A DNA stretch of 64,000 bases from Gemmatimonadota bacterium (GTDB lineage Bacteria > Latescibacterota > UBA2968 > GCA-2709665): NCBI GenBank assembly GCA_028874335.1, contig JAPPJY010000063.1:54556-118555 (forward strand). The letters are read 5' to 3'. The translations under genes were made by a program, and so were the position numbers. The notes under the pieces are model-generated. The model was given only the letters and a program-made list of their open reading frames with translations, did not search any database and had not been told where the DNA came from. Of this stretch, positions 17,961-26,794 are shown piece after piece (the first letter of the stretch is position 1; every line of letters starts with the position of its first letter).

Positions 17961-19807
17961 TTGTCGTCTTCCCGTTCGCTCAACAGATCGCCGCGCTGGA
18001 GCCGTTCCGCGTTCTCGGTGGACCACAGAATGGCCTTCATGACCTTCTGGGCGGTGATGTAGCGCGTGGCCGCCAGCAGATGCATCCGCTTTTCCTCCGG
18101 GTCGTCTGTGATTTCGAAGTGACGGAACGCCACTTCCAGGACCTGGAACATGTGCAACTCGGCGTCTTCCCTGAGCATGATGTGGGCGAGGGCGTGTTTC
18201 AGGCGGGTCATGTCGCGTCCTTCTTCCAGGTACTGATTCACAAGTATCTCAGCTTCGTACACCTTCTGGAAATCCGCGAATTCCCGCAGCCGGTCGAGCA
18301 TCCGGTCTTCGGATTCGAATGTACCGTTGAGCCGCTGGCCCGGCTTCGGCACACGGGCGGCGGGCATATTGAGCCAGCGCAGATAGGTGAGAAACACCGC
18401 GCCGTGGAAAATTCCGCGGAGCAGGTCCCTCGACGGGGCCCGCTGAAATGCACGGTACAGCGCGTGCGCGTAGGAGTAGATGTTGGCCACGTCGTGCCAG
18501 TCGCCTTCGTTCTTCAGGTGAAAGCGGGCCGTACGGATGGCGCCGGCGTAGATCATGGATCTGCATATCAGGGCAGGATCGACTCCCCGCCTGAGATGGG
18601 CTTCGATTTCAGAGACGATGGGGGCTTCCTCTTCGCCAAGCATGACCTGAGCAAAGGCCGAGACGTCCAGGGAGGCCTGGTTTCTCCGGTTTTCCCGCCA
18701 GATGTCGTCCAGACGGGTGAAGACATCTTCCAGTACCGGCACGCTCTCCTGCCAGCGGGCCGTTTCCTCGTGGCGCGTGCGGGTGACGAGGTCGATGACG
18801 ATCGGGCGCAGGATTTCGCTCGCCCCTTGCCATTCAACGTAATCCAGGGCCTCGAAGAGCTTGTTGGCAAAGTCCAGCGCATGGCCGTCGCCGGTAAAGT
18901 AGTAGTCGGTTGCGGCCGTGAAGACCAGGTCGGCAATGGCCTCCCTTGGAACGCCGCGGTCGTTCAGCGTGATCAGAATTCGCTGCGCCGCGTTGCTGTT
19001 ACGCTGTTCCACCAGTCGTCTGAACCAGCGTTTGTACGTTGCCAGATCGGGCTCGTCGGTTGCCATGGGAAAGGGAAATCCCTGTCTGCGGGAGCCGCCG
19101 GTGGTGCGCCTTGAAATCTGCACGAGGCCGTGAACGAGAAACAGGTTGTAATCCCGGTCGGCGATGTCTTGCCAGAGGTTGGCGCAGAGCGTCAGGATGG
19201 CCAGCCCCGACGAGAACCCCTCAGTGGTCTTGTACGATCCGTAGAACAGCCCCTGTTGTATGATCTCCTGCGGCGACGCGCCGGCGTGACGCAGTGCCGT
19301 CACACCCTTCGCGATAATGAGCGAGCTCCGGTCTTTCAGGCCCTGTTCGAGGATATAGCGTCCGCGGTCGATCATCCTCTTGCGGGCAGCCTGCCGTTCG
19401 TCAGCGGCCATGCCGATGTGGAGGAAACCGTCTTCCCTGACCTCCACCGGAAAGCTCTTCAGGTCGTTTCCCGAGCCGGAGGTTTCGAAGCAGCCGCCGG
19501 TCTTGAGGTCGAATTCCCAGTGATGCCAGTGGCAGATCAGAACGCCGTCGCGGACGCTGCCCTTGGACATGGGATAACCCATGTGCGGGCAGCGATTGTC
19601 CACGGCCTGGAATTCACCGTTGTACAGGAAGACGGCAATGTGGGAGCCGTTGACGGTGAAGGGTTTGCCTTCCCCCTCGCCGAACTCATCCGCCCGGCAC
19701 AGACGGTGATAGACGAGGTTCTCAGGATCGACGTCGTCGCGGGGCGCCTGCGGGATCATTTCGCCGTCGAGCGAGGCCGGCGCGGAGCCGTGTGCGGTGT
19801 TATCCAT
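17957..19807 (-). CDS. Rieske [2Fe-2S] domain fused to a large helical domain, unknown function
   Basis: 616 residues. Residues about 35-140 are a Rieske ferredoxin domain: the cluster ligands are in NRCPHMG and LICHWHHWEF, 16 residues apart. The remaining 470 residues are almost all alpha-helical with scattered His and Glu and no transmembrane helix. They loosely resemble questin-oxidase-type helical domains; that is a guess. The first domain suggests electron transfer to an oxygenase-like activity. Start ATG 19807 follows CAGGAGATCACAGG. The stop codon is formed by the family 1 element remnant. It lies downstream of the DUF1854/ABC genes on the same strand with a 151-bp gap. Confidence 0.75.
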   Translation of the reverse strand: MDNTAHGSAPASLDGEMIPQAPRDDVDPENLVYHRLCRADEFGEGEGKPFTVNGSHIAVFLYNGEFQAVDNRCPHMGYPMSKGSVRDGVLICHWHHWEFDLKTGGCFETSGSGNDLKSFPVEVREDGFLHIGMAADERQAARKRMIDRGRYILEQGLKDRSSLIIAKGVTALRHAGASPQEIIQQGLFYGSYKTTEGFSSGLAILTLCANLWQDIADRDYNLFLVHGLVQISRRTTGGSRRQGFPFPMATDEPDLATYKRWFRRLVEQRNSNAAQRILITLNDRGVPREAIADLVFTAATDYYFTGDGHALDFANKLFEALDYVEWQGASEILRPIVIDLVTRTRHEETARWQESVPVLEDVFTRLDDIWRENRRNQASLDVSAFAQVMLGEEEAPIVSEIEAHLRRGVDPALICRSMIYAGAIRTARFHLKNEGDWHDVANIYSYAHALYRAFQRAPSRDLLRGIFHGAVFLTYLRWLNMPAARVPKPGQRLNGTFESEDRMLDRLREFADFQKVYEAEILVNQYLEEGRDMTRLKHALAHIMLREDAELHMFQVLEVAFRHFEITDDPEEKRMHLLAATRYITAQKVMKAILWSTENAERLQRGDLLSEREDDN

Positions 19808-19958
19808 CCTGTGATCTCCTGTGTTTCGAAATGGTGTTTTCCATCTTCTGTACAAATATACCCATGGTCGCAGAGAATCGCAATGCGCAATGACGCCTTG
19901 CAGTTCCCGGCGAGTCAGCGAATGCGCCCGACCGGAACTCCCGGGATCCAGGCGGCAA

Positions 19959-20465
19959 TCAGATCAATGTTTCCACAAACGCGCGGCTGACCGGATCCAG
20001 TCTCCTGTAATCCGGGATCTCGTATCGGTTCCCGTCCGCGTCTCTCAGAAGAATCCGGCCTCCGGACATGATGCGTATGTCGCGTCTCCGGCTGCGGACC
20101 TCGAACACGCGGTGGCCGCTGTCGGTTTCCACGTCCCATTTCGGGATGTGGAAGTTTTCCTCAAGCTTGTTTACCTGAAGAATGACCGGCGCGAAATACG
20201 TGCGTTCCAGGTCGGACTCCAGGATGGTGCGGCTTTCTTCGTCCAGGCCCGCAACGTCCCGGATCATTCCAATCTCCGAGCCGTCTTCACCCTTGAGAAC
20301 GATGAATTGACCGGCAGCCGTGAGCGGAAACGCACGAAGAGCCGTAACCTGCAGCCTGCCGCCGGCGTGATCGAGGATCAGGTCGTTGAATTCATCCAGA
20401 AAGAGTCGAATCCGACCGGGATCCAGCAGCGAGAGTTCCTGTTCGAGGTGGTATTCTTCCTTCAT
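19959..20465 (-). CDS. DUF1854 domain protein
   Basis: 168 residues. It matches the second DUF1854 protein in this window (51369-51905) in layout: LRAFPLTAAGQFIVL / GSEIGMIRDVAGLDEESR / W.VETDSGHRVFEVRSR / RILLRDADGNRYEI. It is small, soluble and mixed alpha/beta. In other bacteria this family is encoded beside a specific ABC exporter and sometimes near cyanophycin genes (recalled; no cyanophycin gene is here). It follows the ABC gene by 42 bp and probably works with it; its biochemical role is unknown. Confidence 0.85.
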   Translation of the reverse strand: MKEEYHLEQELSLLDPGRIRLFLDEFNDLILDHAGGRLQVTALRAFPLTAAGQFIVLKGEDGSEIGMIRDVAGLDEESRTILESDLERTYFAPVILQVNKLEENFHIPKWDVETDSGHRVFEVRSRRRDIRIMSGGRILLRDADGNRYEIPDYRRLDPVSRAFVETLI

Positions 20466-20507
20466 TACGTTTCACCCGGACCACGGTCAGTATGAATACA
20501 ACCAGGA

Positions 20508-22877
20508 CTACCAGGCGCGCAGTTTGGACATTTCGGTCTGCATGCGGCACAGGCGGGCATAGATCCCGTCCTGCCTGATCAGGTCGTCGTGGGTTCCCAT
20601 CTCCGCCAGTTCGCCTTTGTCAAGGATCAGCAGACGGTTGGCATTTTTCAGCGTCGACAGGCGATGAGCGATTGCGAAGGTGGTTCTTCCCGTGATCAGA
20701 CGCGCGATGGCGTCCTGTATCTGGGCTTCGGTCTCCGTGTCCACGCTGGCCGTTGCTTCGTCCAGGATGAGAATGCGGGGGTTCCTCAATATAGCCCGCG
20801 CGATGGAAAGGCGCTGGCGTTCTCCTCCCGAGACGCGAAGGCCCCGTTCGCCCACCGACGTGTCGTAGCCTTCCGGAAAGTCCAATATGAAATCGTGTGC
20901 ATTGGCCGCCTTCGCCGCCGCGACAATCTCATCCAGCGTGGCATCGGGTTTGCCGTAGCCGATGTTCTCCGCAACCGAACCGTTGAATAGAAACGGGTCC
21001 TGCAGCACCACACCGATCTGGGCCCTGAGGGACTTCAGAGTGACTTCCCTGATGTCCTGTCCGTCGACACGGATTGTGCCGTTCTGAATATCGTAAAAAC
21101 GGCAGATCAGGTTGATGAGCGTACTCTTCCCGGCGCCGCTGTGGCCCGCCAACCCGATCATTTCCCCCGGTTCCACCCTGAAATTCACGTCTTTGAGGAT
21201 GGGTTTGCCGGGCTCGTACGAGAACGTGACACCGGAGAATTCAACGGAACCCGAGATTCGCGGCATGGAAACGGCCCCGGGCCGGTCCGCGACGTCGGAC
21301 TGTGTATCGAGGACTTCGAATATCCGCTCGGCCGACGTTGCCGCGCGCTGGAAACGGTGGTTGAGCCGGCACAGGCTTTCCACCGGACCGTAGAACTGCC
21401 ACATGTATCCCGTGAAGGCCACGAATTCGCCGATCGAAAGCGTGCCGCCAAGGACTTTGTTTCCGCCCATCCACCAGATGATCAGGGTGCCCAGAGAAGT
21501 GAGAAACGTCATAATGGGCGTAAAAATGCTCCGAACCCTCGCTACGCGGATTTCGCCGGAGAGCAGGCCCCAACTCCTGTTCTCGAACTTGCTTACCTCA
21601 CGCTTTTCCTGGGCAAACGCCTTTACGACACGCACCCCTGGGATCGTATCCGCCAGCAGGGCGTGAATGTCCGCCCACCGTCGCCAGAGCCCATGATAGA
21701 GGTCGTGCAGCTTTCGACCGAATTGCCGTGTAAACAGGATCAGAAGGGGGGTGGGCAGCAGGACGAACGCCGCCAATCCGGGATTCAGGGAGAAGAGAAT
21801 GATGCAGATGATGACGATGGTGGCGATGTCCCTGATGATTTCCTGGAGGCCGTCCGAGATGAAGTCCTGAAGTCGACTCACGTCCTGTGTGATATTCGAC
21901 ATGATTCTCCCGGTCTCCCGTTCATTGTAGAAACTGAGCGAGAGATAGTGGAGATGTCGATAGACCTCTCTGCGAAGGTCGAAAGTGATTCTCTGACCGA
22001 GCTTCGCCAGGAGATACGTGCGAACGGCGCTCAGCCCGTTTCGGGATACGTTGACCAGCAGAAGGAGCAGCACCAGCGCGGCAAGCAGCGTGCGCCGGTC
22101 GGTCCCCGCGGGAGGCGCCTGATCCTGCGCCTCCCGCCTCGGAACTGACGATCGCGGCTCGGGGGGAATCAGGGACGCCGCCGGCGTCGAGCCGCCCCGG
22201 TCGGCCACGAGGACATCATCGATCAGGGTACGCATCAGCAGAGGCGGCGTCAGGCCGATGAACGTGGCGGTCAGCAGGAGGAGGAGACTCCCCACGGCCA
22301 TCTGCCAGTACGGCTTCGCGTAGCCCAGGAGGCGAACGAACAGCTTGCGTGAATCGAGACACATCGGACAGACGCCCATCCAGTGCGGGATCACCTGCTG
22401 GCATCTCTCGCAACGCTTCCTGCGGCCCGCGAATACGTCAACGCTGGAGTTGACGATCCGCGTGTCATCGGGTACCGGTTTGGCCTCGCGGATAAGCCGC
22501 TCGATCTGGGGTGGAATCCGCGTAAACTTGGAGAGCAGGGACTTTGTAAAGAAGGCCAGGGAGGCGCCGCTTCCCGGTGTCGAGACCTTCAGAACTCCGC
22601 TGCCGAAGAGTTCCCGGACTTCCACACGGTCGATGTCAACGAGCGGAACGCATACGGTCTCCGGCGGATCGGGATCCGATGGGCTGATTCCGATCAGCCG
22701 GCGCCGGGTCGCCACGAGCCAGGCTGCCCCATAGGAACCGTCGAACCTCAAATCGGCGGCGGCGGAGAGGAGGATCTCCTCGTCAGGTCCGAGCACTGCG
22801 CGCGCGGCGGCAAGAATGTCTTCGGGGACTTCCTCGAGGAACGGCGTTTCAGGGGAGAGTTGTTCAGGCGTGTTCAC
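20508..22877 (-). CDS. ABC exporter with N-terminal PH-like domain and zinc ribbon (DUF1854-linked)
   Basis: 789 residues. It has an N-terminal PH-like beta domain (about 15-140), a zinc ribbon CERCQQVIPHWMGVCPMC near 160, six transmembrane helices, and one NBD: Walker A GHSGAGKST, signature VSGGERQRLS, Walker B ILILDEATASVD, switch His in AIAHRLST. It should act as a homodimeric exporter because only one ABC gene is present here. GTG 22877 has AGGA upstream; the longer frame adds residues without features. The zinc ribbon and PH-like head are shared with both ABC proteins at 46.8-51.4 kb. The substrate is unknown. Confidence 0.87.
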   Translation of the reverse strand: MNTPEQLSPETPFLEEVPEDILAAARAVLGPDEEILLSAAADLRFDGSYGAAWLVATRRRLIGISPSDPDPPETVCVPLVDIDRVEVRELFGSGVLKVSTPGSGASLAFFTKSLLSKFTRIPPQIERLIREAKPVPDDTRIVNSSVDVFAGRRKRCERCQQVIPHWMGVCPMCLDSRKLFVRLLGYAKPYWQMAVGSLLLLLTATFIGLTPPLLMRTLIDDVLVADRGGSTPAASLIPPEPRSSVPRREAQDQAPPAGTDRRTLLAALVLLLLLVNVSRNGLSAVRTYLLAKLGQRITFDLRREVYRHLHYLSLSFYNERETGRIMSNITQDVSRLQDFISDGLQEIIRDIATIVIICIILFSLNPGLAAFVLLPTPLLILFTRQFGRKLHDLYHGLWRRWADIHALLADTIPGVRVVKAFAQEKREVSKFENRSWGLLSGEIRVARVRSIFTPIMTFLTSLGTLIIWWMGGNKVLGGTLSIGEFVAFTGYMWQFYGPVESLCRLNHRFQRAATSAERIFEVLDTQSDVADRPGAVSMPRISGSVEFSGVTFSYEPGKPILKDVNFRVEPGEMIGLAGHSGAGKSTLINLICRFYDIQNGTIRVDGQDIREVTLKSLRAQIGVVLQDPFLFNGSVAENIGYGKPDATLDEIVAAAKAANAHDFILDFPEGYDTSVGERGLRVSGGERQRLSIARAILRNPRILILDEATASVDTETEAQIQDAIARLITGRTTFAIAHRLSTLKNANRLLILDKGELAEMGTHDDLIRQDGIYARLCRMQTEMSKLRAW

Positions 22878-23054
22878 GTGAGATCCTGATTTCACGAATC
22901 GAGGGCTTGGGATAGCGCCCATTCGAAGCGCTGGCGCCGCTGAAAAAATAACCCGACACCGACCGGGAGTCAAGCGCCGAATCGTCGAGCCGGGGCTTCG
23001 TTCTACGTTTTGCGGGCGTTGTCCGGCATCGAAATTGCCAGAAAAACAGGATAC

Positions 23055-23083
23055 TTGCCGCATCCCTTCAAAATACCTATAAT
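23055..23083 (+). promoter_or_regulatory. Candidate sigma70 promoter for the OGG-like gene
   Basis: TTGCCG, 17 bases, TATAAT (perfect -10). The transcription start would fall near 23090, which argues against start codons at 23010 or 23082 and suggests a very short or absent leader. Confidence 0.55.
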
Positions 23084-23102
23084 GGATGGCGAAATGGTTG
23101 AA

Positions 23103-24125
23103 ATGTCAACAAAACACCGCCCGCCGGAGCGCGCACGGTATGCCGCGGACCCGCGGGTACACCGAGCCTCCTCCCGCCAACCTGTAGCCGGCCGCATCGA
23201 AACCAGGGAATTCCATCTGGGGTATACGCTGGCCGGAGGACAGGTCTTCCGGTGGGGACGGGACAGAGATGGATGGTGGAAAGGCGTTGCCTACGGCACG
23301 GTGTTCCATCTGCGCCAGGTGGGCGATACGCTGCTGTATCGCGCGGGGGCGTCACGCGTAGCGACCTATCGTGGGGAGATGACCGTTTCGGAATTCCTCG
23401 AGTGGTACCTGAGGTTGAACGAAAGACCCCGGATTCGCGTCCCACGAAAAGACGGGTACCTGCGCCGCGCGAGGGATCTGCTGAAGGGATTCCGGTTTGT
23501 CCGGCAGATGCCCTTCGAATGTGTAATTTCGTATATCCTGTCGGTGCAGGCCCGTATGAATCTGACAAAGAGGCGGGTCAATTTTCTGGCTGAGTCCTGG
23601 GGCCGCGAAGTTGAGTTCATGGGAAGCAGATACTGTACGTTTCCCGAACCCGATGCATTGGCCCGTCTGAAGGGTCCGTACTTCAGGGCCAACCGTTTCG
23701 GATGGCGGTCTGAACGCGTGGCCGAAACGGCACGGTTTGTTTCCCGGTGCGTGGGAGGCGATTCGGGTGCGTTGTCCCTGGAGGACTGGCGTGAAATCGT
23801 GGACGCATTGAAAAAACAGGCCGGTACCGGCGTCGGTCTGAAGGTCGGCAAGTGCATCGACCTTTTCGCGCTGGACCGGCTCGATGCCGTGCCCGTGGAT
23901 ACCTGGGTACTCAAGCTGGCCCGCGAGTGGTACGATGTCAGGGGATCGGACAAAAGGATCTGTGAGTGGGCGGAGGCCCGCGGAGGCAGGTACGCGGGAT
24001 ACATGAACGAGTACCTGTTTGCGTACTATCGGGAGTTGAACGGCGCTTCCCTGGACGACCGGGTCATCTCGTTCTGCGCTTCCGACGCGTCATCGGCGGA
24101 GCTACCCGTGCTGGATGACGGTTAA
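23103..24125 (+). CDS. 8-oxoguanine DNA glycosylase/AP lyase (OGG1-type)
   Basis: About 340 residues. The N-terminal OGG domain carries LAGGQVFRWGR. The HhH-GPD core ends in GTGVGLKVGKCIDLF with the catalytic Lys, and DAVPVDTWV with the catalytic Asp. These enzymes excise 8-oxoguanine opposite C and nick the strand. OGG1-type enzymes are common in eukaryotes and patchy in bacteria, which more often use MutM. Several in-frame starts exist (23010, 23082, 23094, 23103); 23103 is chosen because the promoter -10 ends at 23083. No Shine-Dalgarno is visible, so it could be translated leaderless. Confidence 0.83.
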   Translation: MSTKHRPPERARYAADPRVHRASSRQPVAGRIETREFHLGYTLAGGQVFRWGRDRDGWWKGVAYGTVFHLRQVGDTLLYRAGASRVATYRGEMTVSEFLEWYLRLNERPRIRVPRKDGYLRRARDLLKGFRFVRQMPFECVISYILSVQARMNLTKRRVNFLAESWGREVEFMGSRYCTFPEPDALARLKGPYFRANRFGWRSERVAETARFVSRCVGGDSGALSLEDWREIVDALKKQAGTGVGLKVGKCIDLFALDRLDAVPVDTWVLKLAREWYDVRGSDKRICEWAEARGGRYAGYMNEYLFAYYRELNGASLDDRVISFCASDASSAELPVLDDG

Positions 24126-24205
24126 CGAGGGTACGCCCGTCCGCTGTCGCCGCGCCTGCGGACGGCAGCGCGGGCGATACGTCTCCCCGGTCCCGCCTCC
24201 TGTCC

Positions 24206-24231
24206 GACGACATCCGGTTGACGATGTCGTC
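24206..24231 (+). other. 9-bp hairpin after the OGG-like gene
   Basis: GACGACATC / GATGTCGTC with an 8-base loop, followed by CTTTACCC. It could be a weak terminator or a leader hairpin of the glycosyltransferase gene. Confidence 0.3.
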
Positions 24232-24265
24232 CTTTACCCGATATCTCGATCGAACTGCCTCCGAA

Positions 24266-25183
24266 ATGACACACGTATCGGTTATTATCCCGACTTACAA
24301 CCGCTCGTTGTTCCTGAAAAGAACGCTGGAGCAGGTGTTGCGCCAGTCCTACCCCTCGTTCGAAGTCATCGTCGTCGATCAGACTGAAAAACACCCGCCC
24401 GAGATAACGAAGTTCCTGGCGTCCATCCGCACGCGCATCCGGTACATTCAAACGGAGACCGCGTGCGGGACCCGAGCGAAGAACCTGGGAATGAACATCG
24501 CTCGCGGGGAGGTGATTCTCTGCCTTGACGACGACGTTGACTTGCCTGGCGAATTCATCTCGATGCACATGCGCAACTATCGCTCGGGCGGCGTCAGCGC
24601 CGTGGCCGGCCGAATCATCAGTTCGCGAAGCCAGGGACGTCGGGAGCCGAAGCGTTGCGGCGTCGTGACATGGTACGGACACGTGATCTCGAATTTCTAC
24701 GCGACCCGGCGCCGGAACGTCACGCATGGCGGGGGAGGCAATCTTTCCTTTCTCCGAAAACAGGCGCTGCGCTGTGGAGGGTTTGACGAGCAGTTCGCCG
24801 GCAGCCAGCTTCGGGAGGAGACGGACTTCTGTCTCCGCTATCTCGAGCAAGGAGCCGGCGGCATGGTCTTCGAACCTGAAGCCGTGGCCTTCCACCACGC
24901 GGCACCCTTCGGAGGCTGCCGCGTTTCTGATCAGGCGGCCGACCCGCTGACGTATGCCAACGAGTTATACTTTTGGTTGAAACACTGTGACGTACGGCTT
25001 GTGCCGTACTTTGTGCTGAATCTGTTCGTCCGATTCTTCATTCTACGCGGTCGCTTTGGCGCGGCAGGCTACTGGTGGACGATGCCGCGGAAGCTGCTGG
25101 CGCTGGTACAGGGAATCCGCATGGGGATGGATCTGTATCGAAAAAATCGCCGGGGGGCCAAGCCTGCGAGGCGCAATGGCTGA
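24266..25183 (+). CDS. Family 2 glycosyltransferase
   Basis: 305 residues. The GT-A fold shows VSVIIPTYNRSLFLKRTL, a nucleotide-sugar DDDVDLPGEF motif (DxD), and RNVTHGGGGNLSF with GGFDEQFAG...EETDFCLR in the acceptor half. A hydrophobic stretch near VPYFVLNLFVRFFIL may give membrane association. It probably transfers a sugar to a lipid-linked surface glycan. ATG 24266 gives the canonical N-terminus; ATG 24224 is an alternative, and neither has a good ribosome-binding site. It overlaps the flippase gene by eight bases (ATGGCTGA), so the two are coupled. Confidence 0.85.
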   Translation: MTHVSVIIPTYNRSLFLKRTLEQVLRQSYPSFEVIVVDQTEKHPPEITKFLASIRTRIRYIQTETACGTRAKNLGMNIARGEVILCLDDDVDLPGEFISMHMRNYRSGGVSAVAGRIISSRSQGRREPKRCGVVTWYGHVISNFYATRRRNVTHGGGGNLSFLRKQALRCGGFDEQFAGSQLREETDFCLRYLEQGAGGMVFEPEAVAFHHAAPFGGCRVSDQAADPLTYANELYFWLKHCDVRLVPYFVLNLFVRFFILRGRFGAAGYWWTMPRKLLALVQGIRMGMDLYRKNRRGAKPARRNG

Positions 25184-26696
25184 CCATAGCGAGGAAGAGG
25201 CGCGAAACGCGCTGGATCTTGCGACACTCTCCCGCGGCGTGGGCGTCAATCTCCTGGCGCTTTTTTCGAGGCTGGGTCGTCCGGCGTTCTATCTCCTTGC
25301 GGCGCGCCTCTATTCCACGGCTTCCTATGGCCTCTACTATCTTGCCTGGACCTGGGTGAATCTGTTTTCCAGGTTCGCGTTCTTCGGTTTCGACAAGGCA
25401 CTGCTCCGGCAGGTGGCCTACCATCAATCCAGGGGCGAGAAGCAACGCGCCCTGGGGTGTGTCAGGACGGCCCTGTTCGCGGGAGGCGTGCTGAGTCTCG
25501 GCGTGAGCCTGGGCTGCTATCTCTTTTCGGACGCGCTGGGGGGGCTGATCGGTCGGGAGCGGGTGGAAATCGCACTCCGGTGGATGGCATTCGTCGTCTT
25601 CTTCCAGACCGTTGGCGGGTTGCTGCTGCAGGTACCGATCGCGCACAAGGTGATGGAATACCAGCTGTACGTCAAAGGGCTCACCGAACCCGCGCTGTTG
25701 ATCGGTTTTGCGGTCCTGTTCTACCTTCTGGGGATGGACCTGACCGGGATCTGCGCGGCGTATCTGGTTGCGACGGCCGTCGTGTTTTTCTGCTCCATCT
25801 TGCCGGTATTCAGGTTTTATCCATGGCGATCGTGGACCGGAAAGGGGAACGGACTGGATCGCAAGCTGTTTCGCTTTTCAATGTCGATGTTTCTGATCGA
25901 CCTGATCGCGGAACTGAACGGACGGTTGGACGTCGTGATTGTCGGGTCGTTTATCGAACCCGAAACGATCGCCGTGTACGGCGTGATGATCCAGCTCGCC
26001 GCAATCGTCCGCTCCGTCTCCGGCGCCTTCGATCCCATTGCGAACCCTTTCTTCGCGGAATACCACGCCCGGGGCGAGATCTCGCGCCTGGACGAATTCT
26101 TCAAACTCGTGACACGATGGGTGGCGCTGGCGACCATTCCCATTCTGCTCGTGTTCGCCTTGAACGGAAGCCAGATTGCCGCGTTCGTAGGACCGGAGTA
26201 TTCTTCCGGATACCCGTGGCTGCTGATTCTGTTGTTCGGCGCCGCCGCAACCGGTCTGCTGGGTTTATCGGGCTATGTTCTGGTCATGACCGGGCATCCC
26301 GACGCGCTCATGGGCGTCAGAATCGTAACGCTACTGTTCAGCGGGGTTGGCACTTACGTCCTGGTACGACGGTTCGGCCCGACGGGCGCCGCAATCGGCG
26401 CCACGTTCACCGCGTTTCTGTCGCCGGCGCTCTCCTCGTGGTGGGTATTTCGCCGGTTGAGGGTCCACGCGTTTTCCGTGAAACTCTGCAAGCCTTTGCT
26501 TGCCGGCTGCGCGACCGCGGTGCTGATGACGTTGTACGGACCTCGCGCTCCTGTCGCGCCGTTGTGGGATGTTCTGGGCCATGCCGCGCTGGTCTTTCTG
26601 TCATTCGGCGGATTTCTCTTTCTGCTTGGCATTGAAGAGGAAGAAAAACAGTTCGGTTTGCGGGTCTATCGCAGGATCAGACGCATTTTCACGTAA
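25176..26696 (+). CDS. Polysaccharide flippase (Wzx/MATE-type)
   Basis: 506 residues, about 12-14 hydrophobic helices, with an N-terminal amphipathic segment and an LLALFSRLGRPAFYLLAARLYS start typical of oligosaccharide flippases. It would flip lipid-linked glycan across the inner membrane. Start ATG 25176 overlaps the upstream GT2 stop. The stop TAA is followed directly by a family 2 MITE-like element, after which a GT4 gene continues the cluster. Confidence 0.85.
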   Translation: MADHSEEEARNALDLATLSRGVGVNLLALFSRLGRPAFYLLAARLYSTASYGLYYLAWTWVNLFSRFAFFGFDKALLRQVAYHQSRGEKQRALGCVRTALFAGGVLSLGVSLGCYLFSDALGGLIGRERVEIALRWMAFVVFFQTVGGLLLQVPIAHKVMEYQLYVKGLTEPALLIGFAVLFYLLGMDLTGICAAYLVATAVVFFCSILPVFRFYPWRSWTGKGNGLDRKLFRFSMSMFLIDLIAELNGRLDVVIVGSFIEPETIAVYGVMIQLAAIVRSVSGAFDPIANPFFAEYHARGEISRLDEFFKLVTRWVALATIPILLVFALNGSQIAAFVGPEYSSGYPWLLILLFGAAATGLLGLSGYVLVMTGHPDALMGVRIVTLLFSGVGTYVLVRRFGPTGAAIGATFTAFLSPALSSWWVFRRLRVHAFSVKLCKPLLAGCATAVLMTLYGPRAPVAPLWDVLGHAALVFLSFGGFLFLLGIEEEEKQFGLRVYRRIRRIFT

Positions 26697-26780
26697 GAAG
26701 CTGTTTTAAAATTACCGGTGAGTTCCCGACCGGCGCTCTTGCAGCCGCGCGAAGACCGCTGGGAATCTTAAGACAGCTTC
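26697..26780 (+). mobile_element. Family 2 MITE-like foldback element, internally deleted copy
   Basis: 84 bp with ends GAAGCTGTTTTAAAATT and (inverted) GAAGCTGTCTTAAGATT. It is identical in plan to the 163-bp copy at 38292 but lacks about 79 internal bases, with CCGA microhomology at the junction. It starts right after the flippase stop codon TAA and is followed by TAA, a possible 3-bp target duplication. No coding potential. Confidence 0.75.
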
Positions 26781-26794
26781 TAAAGGGAGGCGGG

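Noticed and set aside
25457..26635. 392-residue frame inside the flippase gene
   Set aside because: Arg/Gly-rich out-of-frame translation of the flippase, which has consistent membrane helices.
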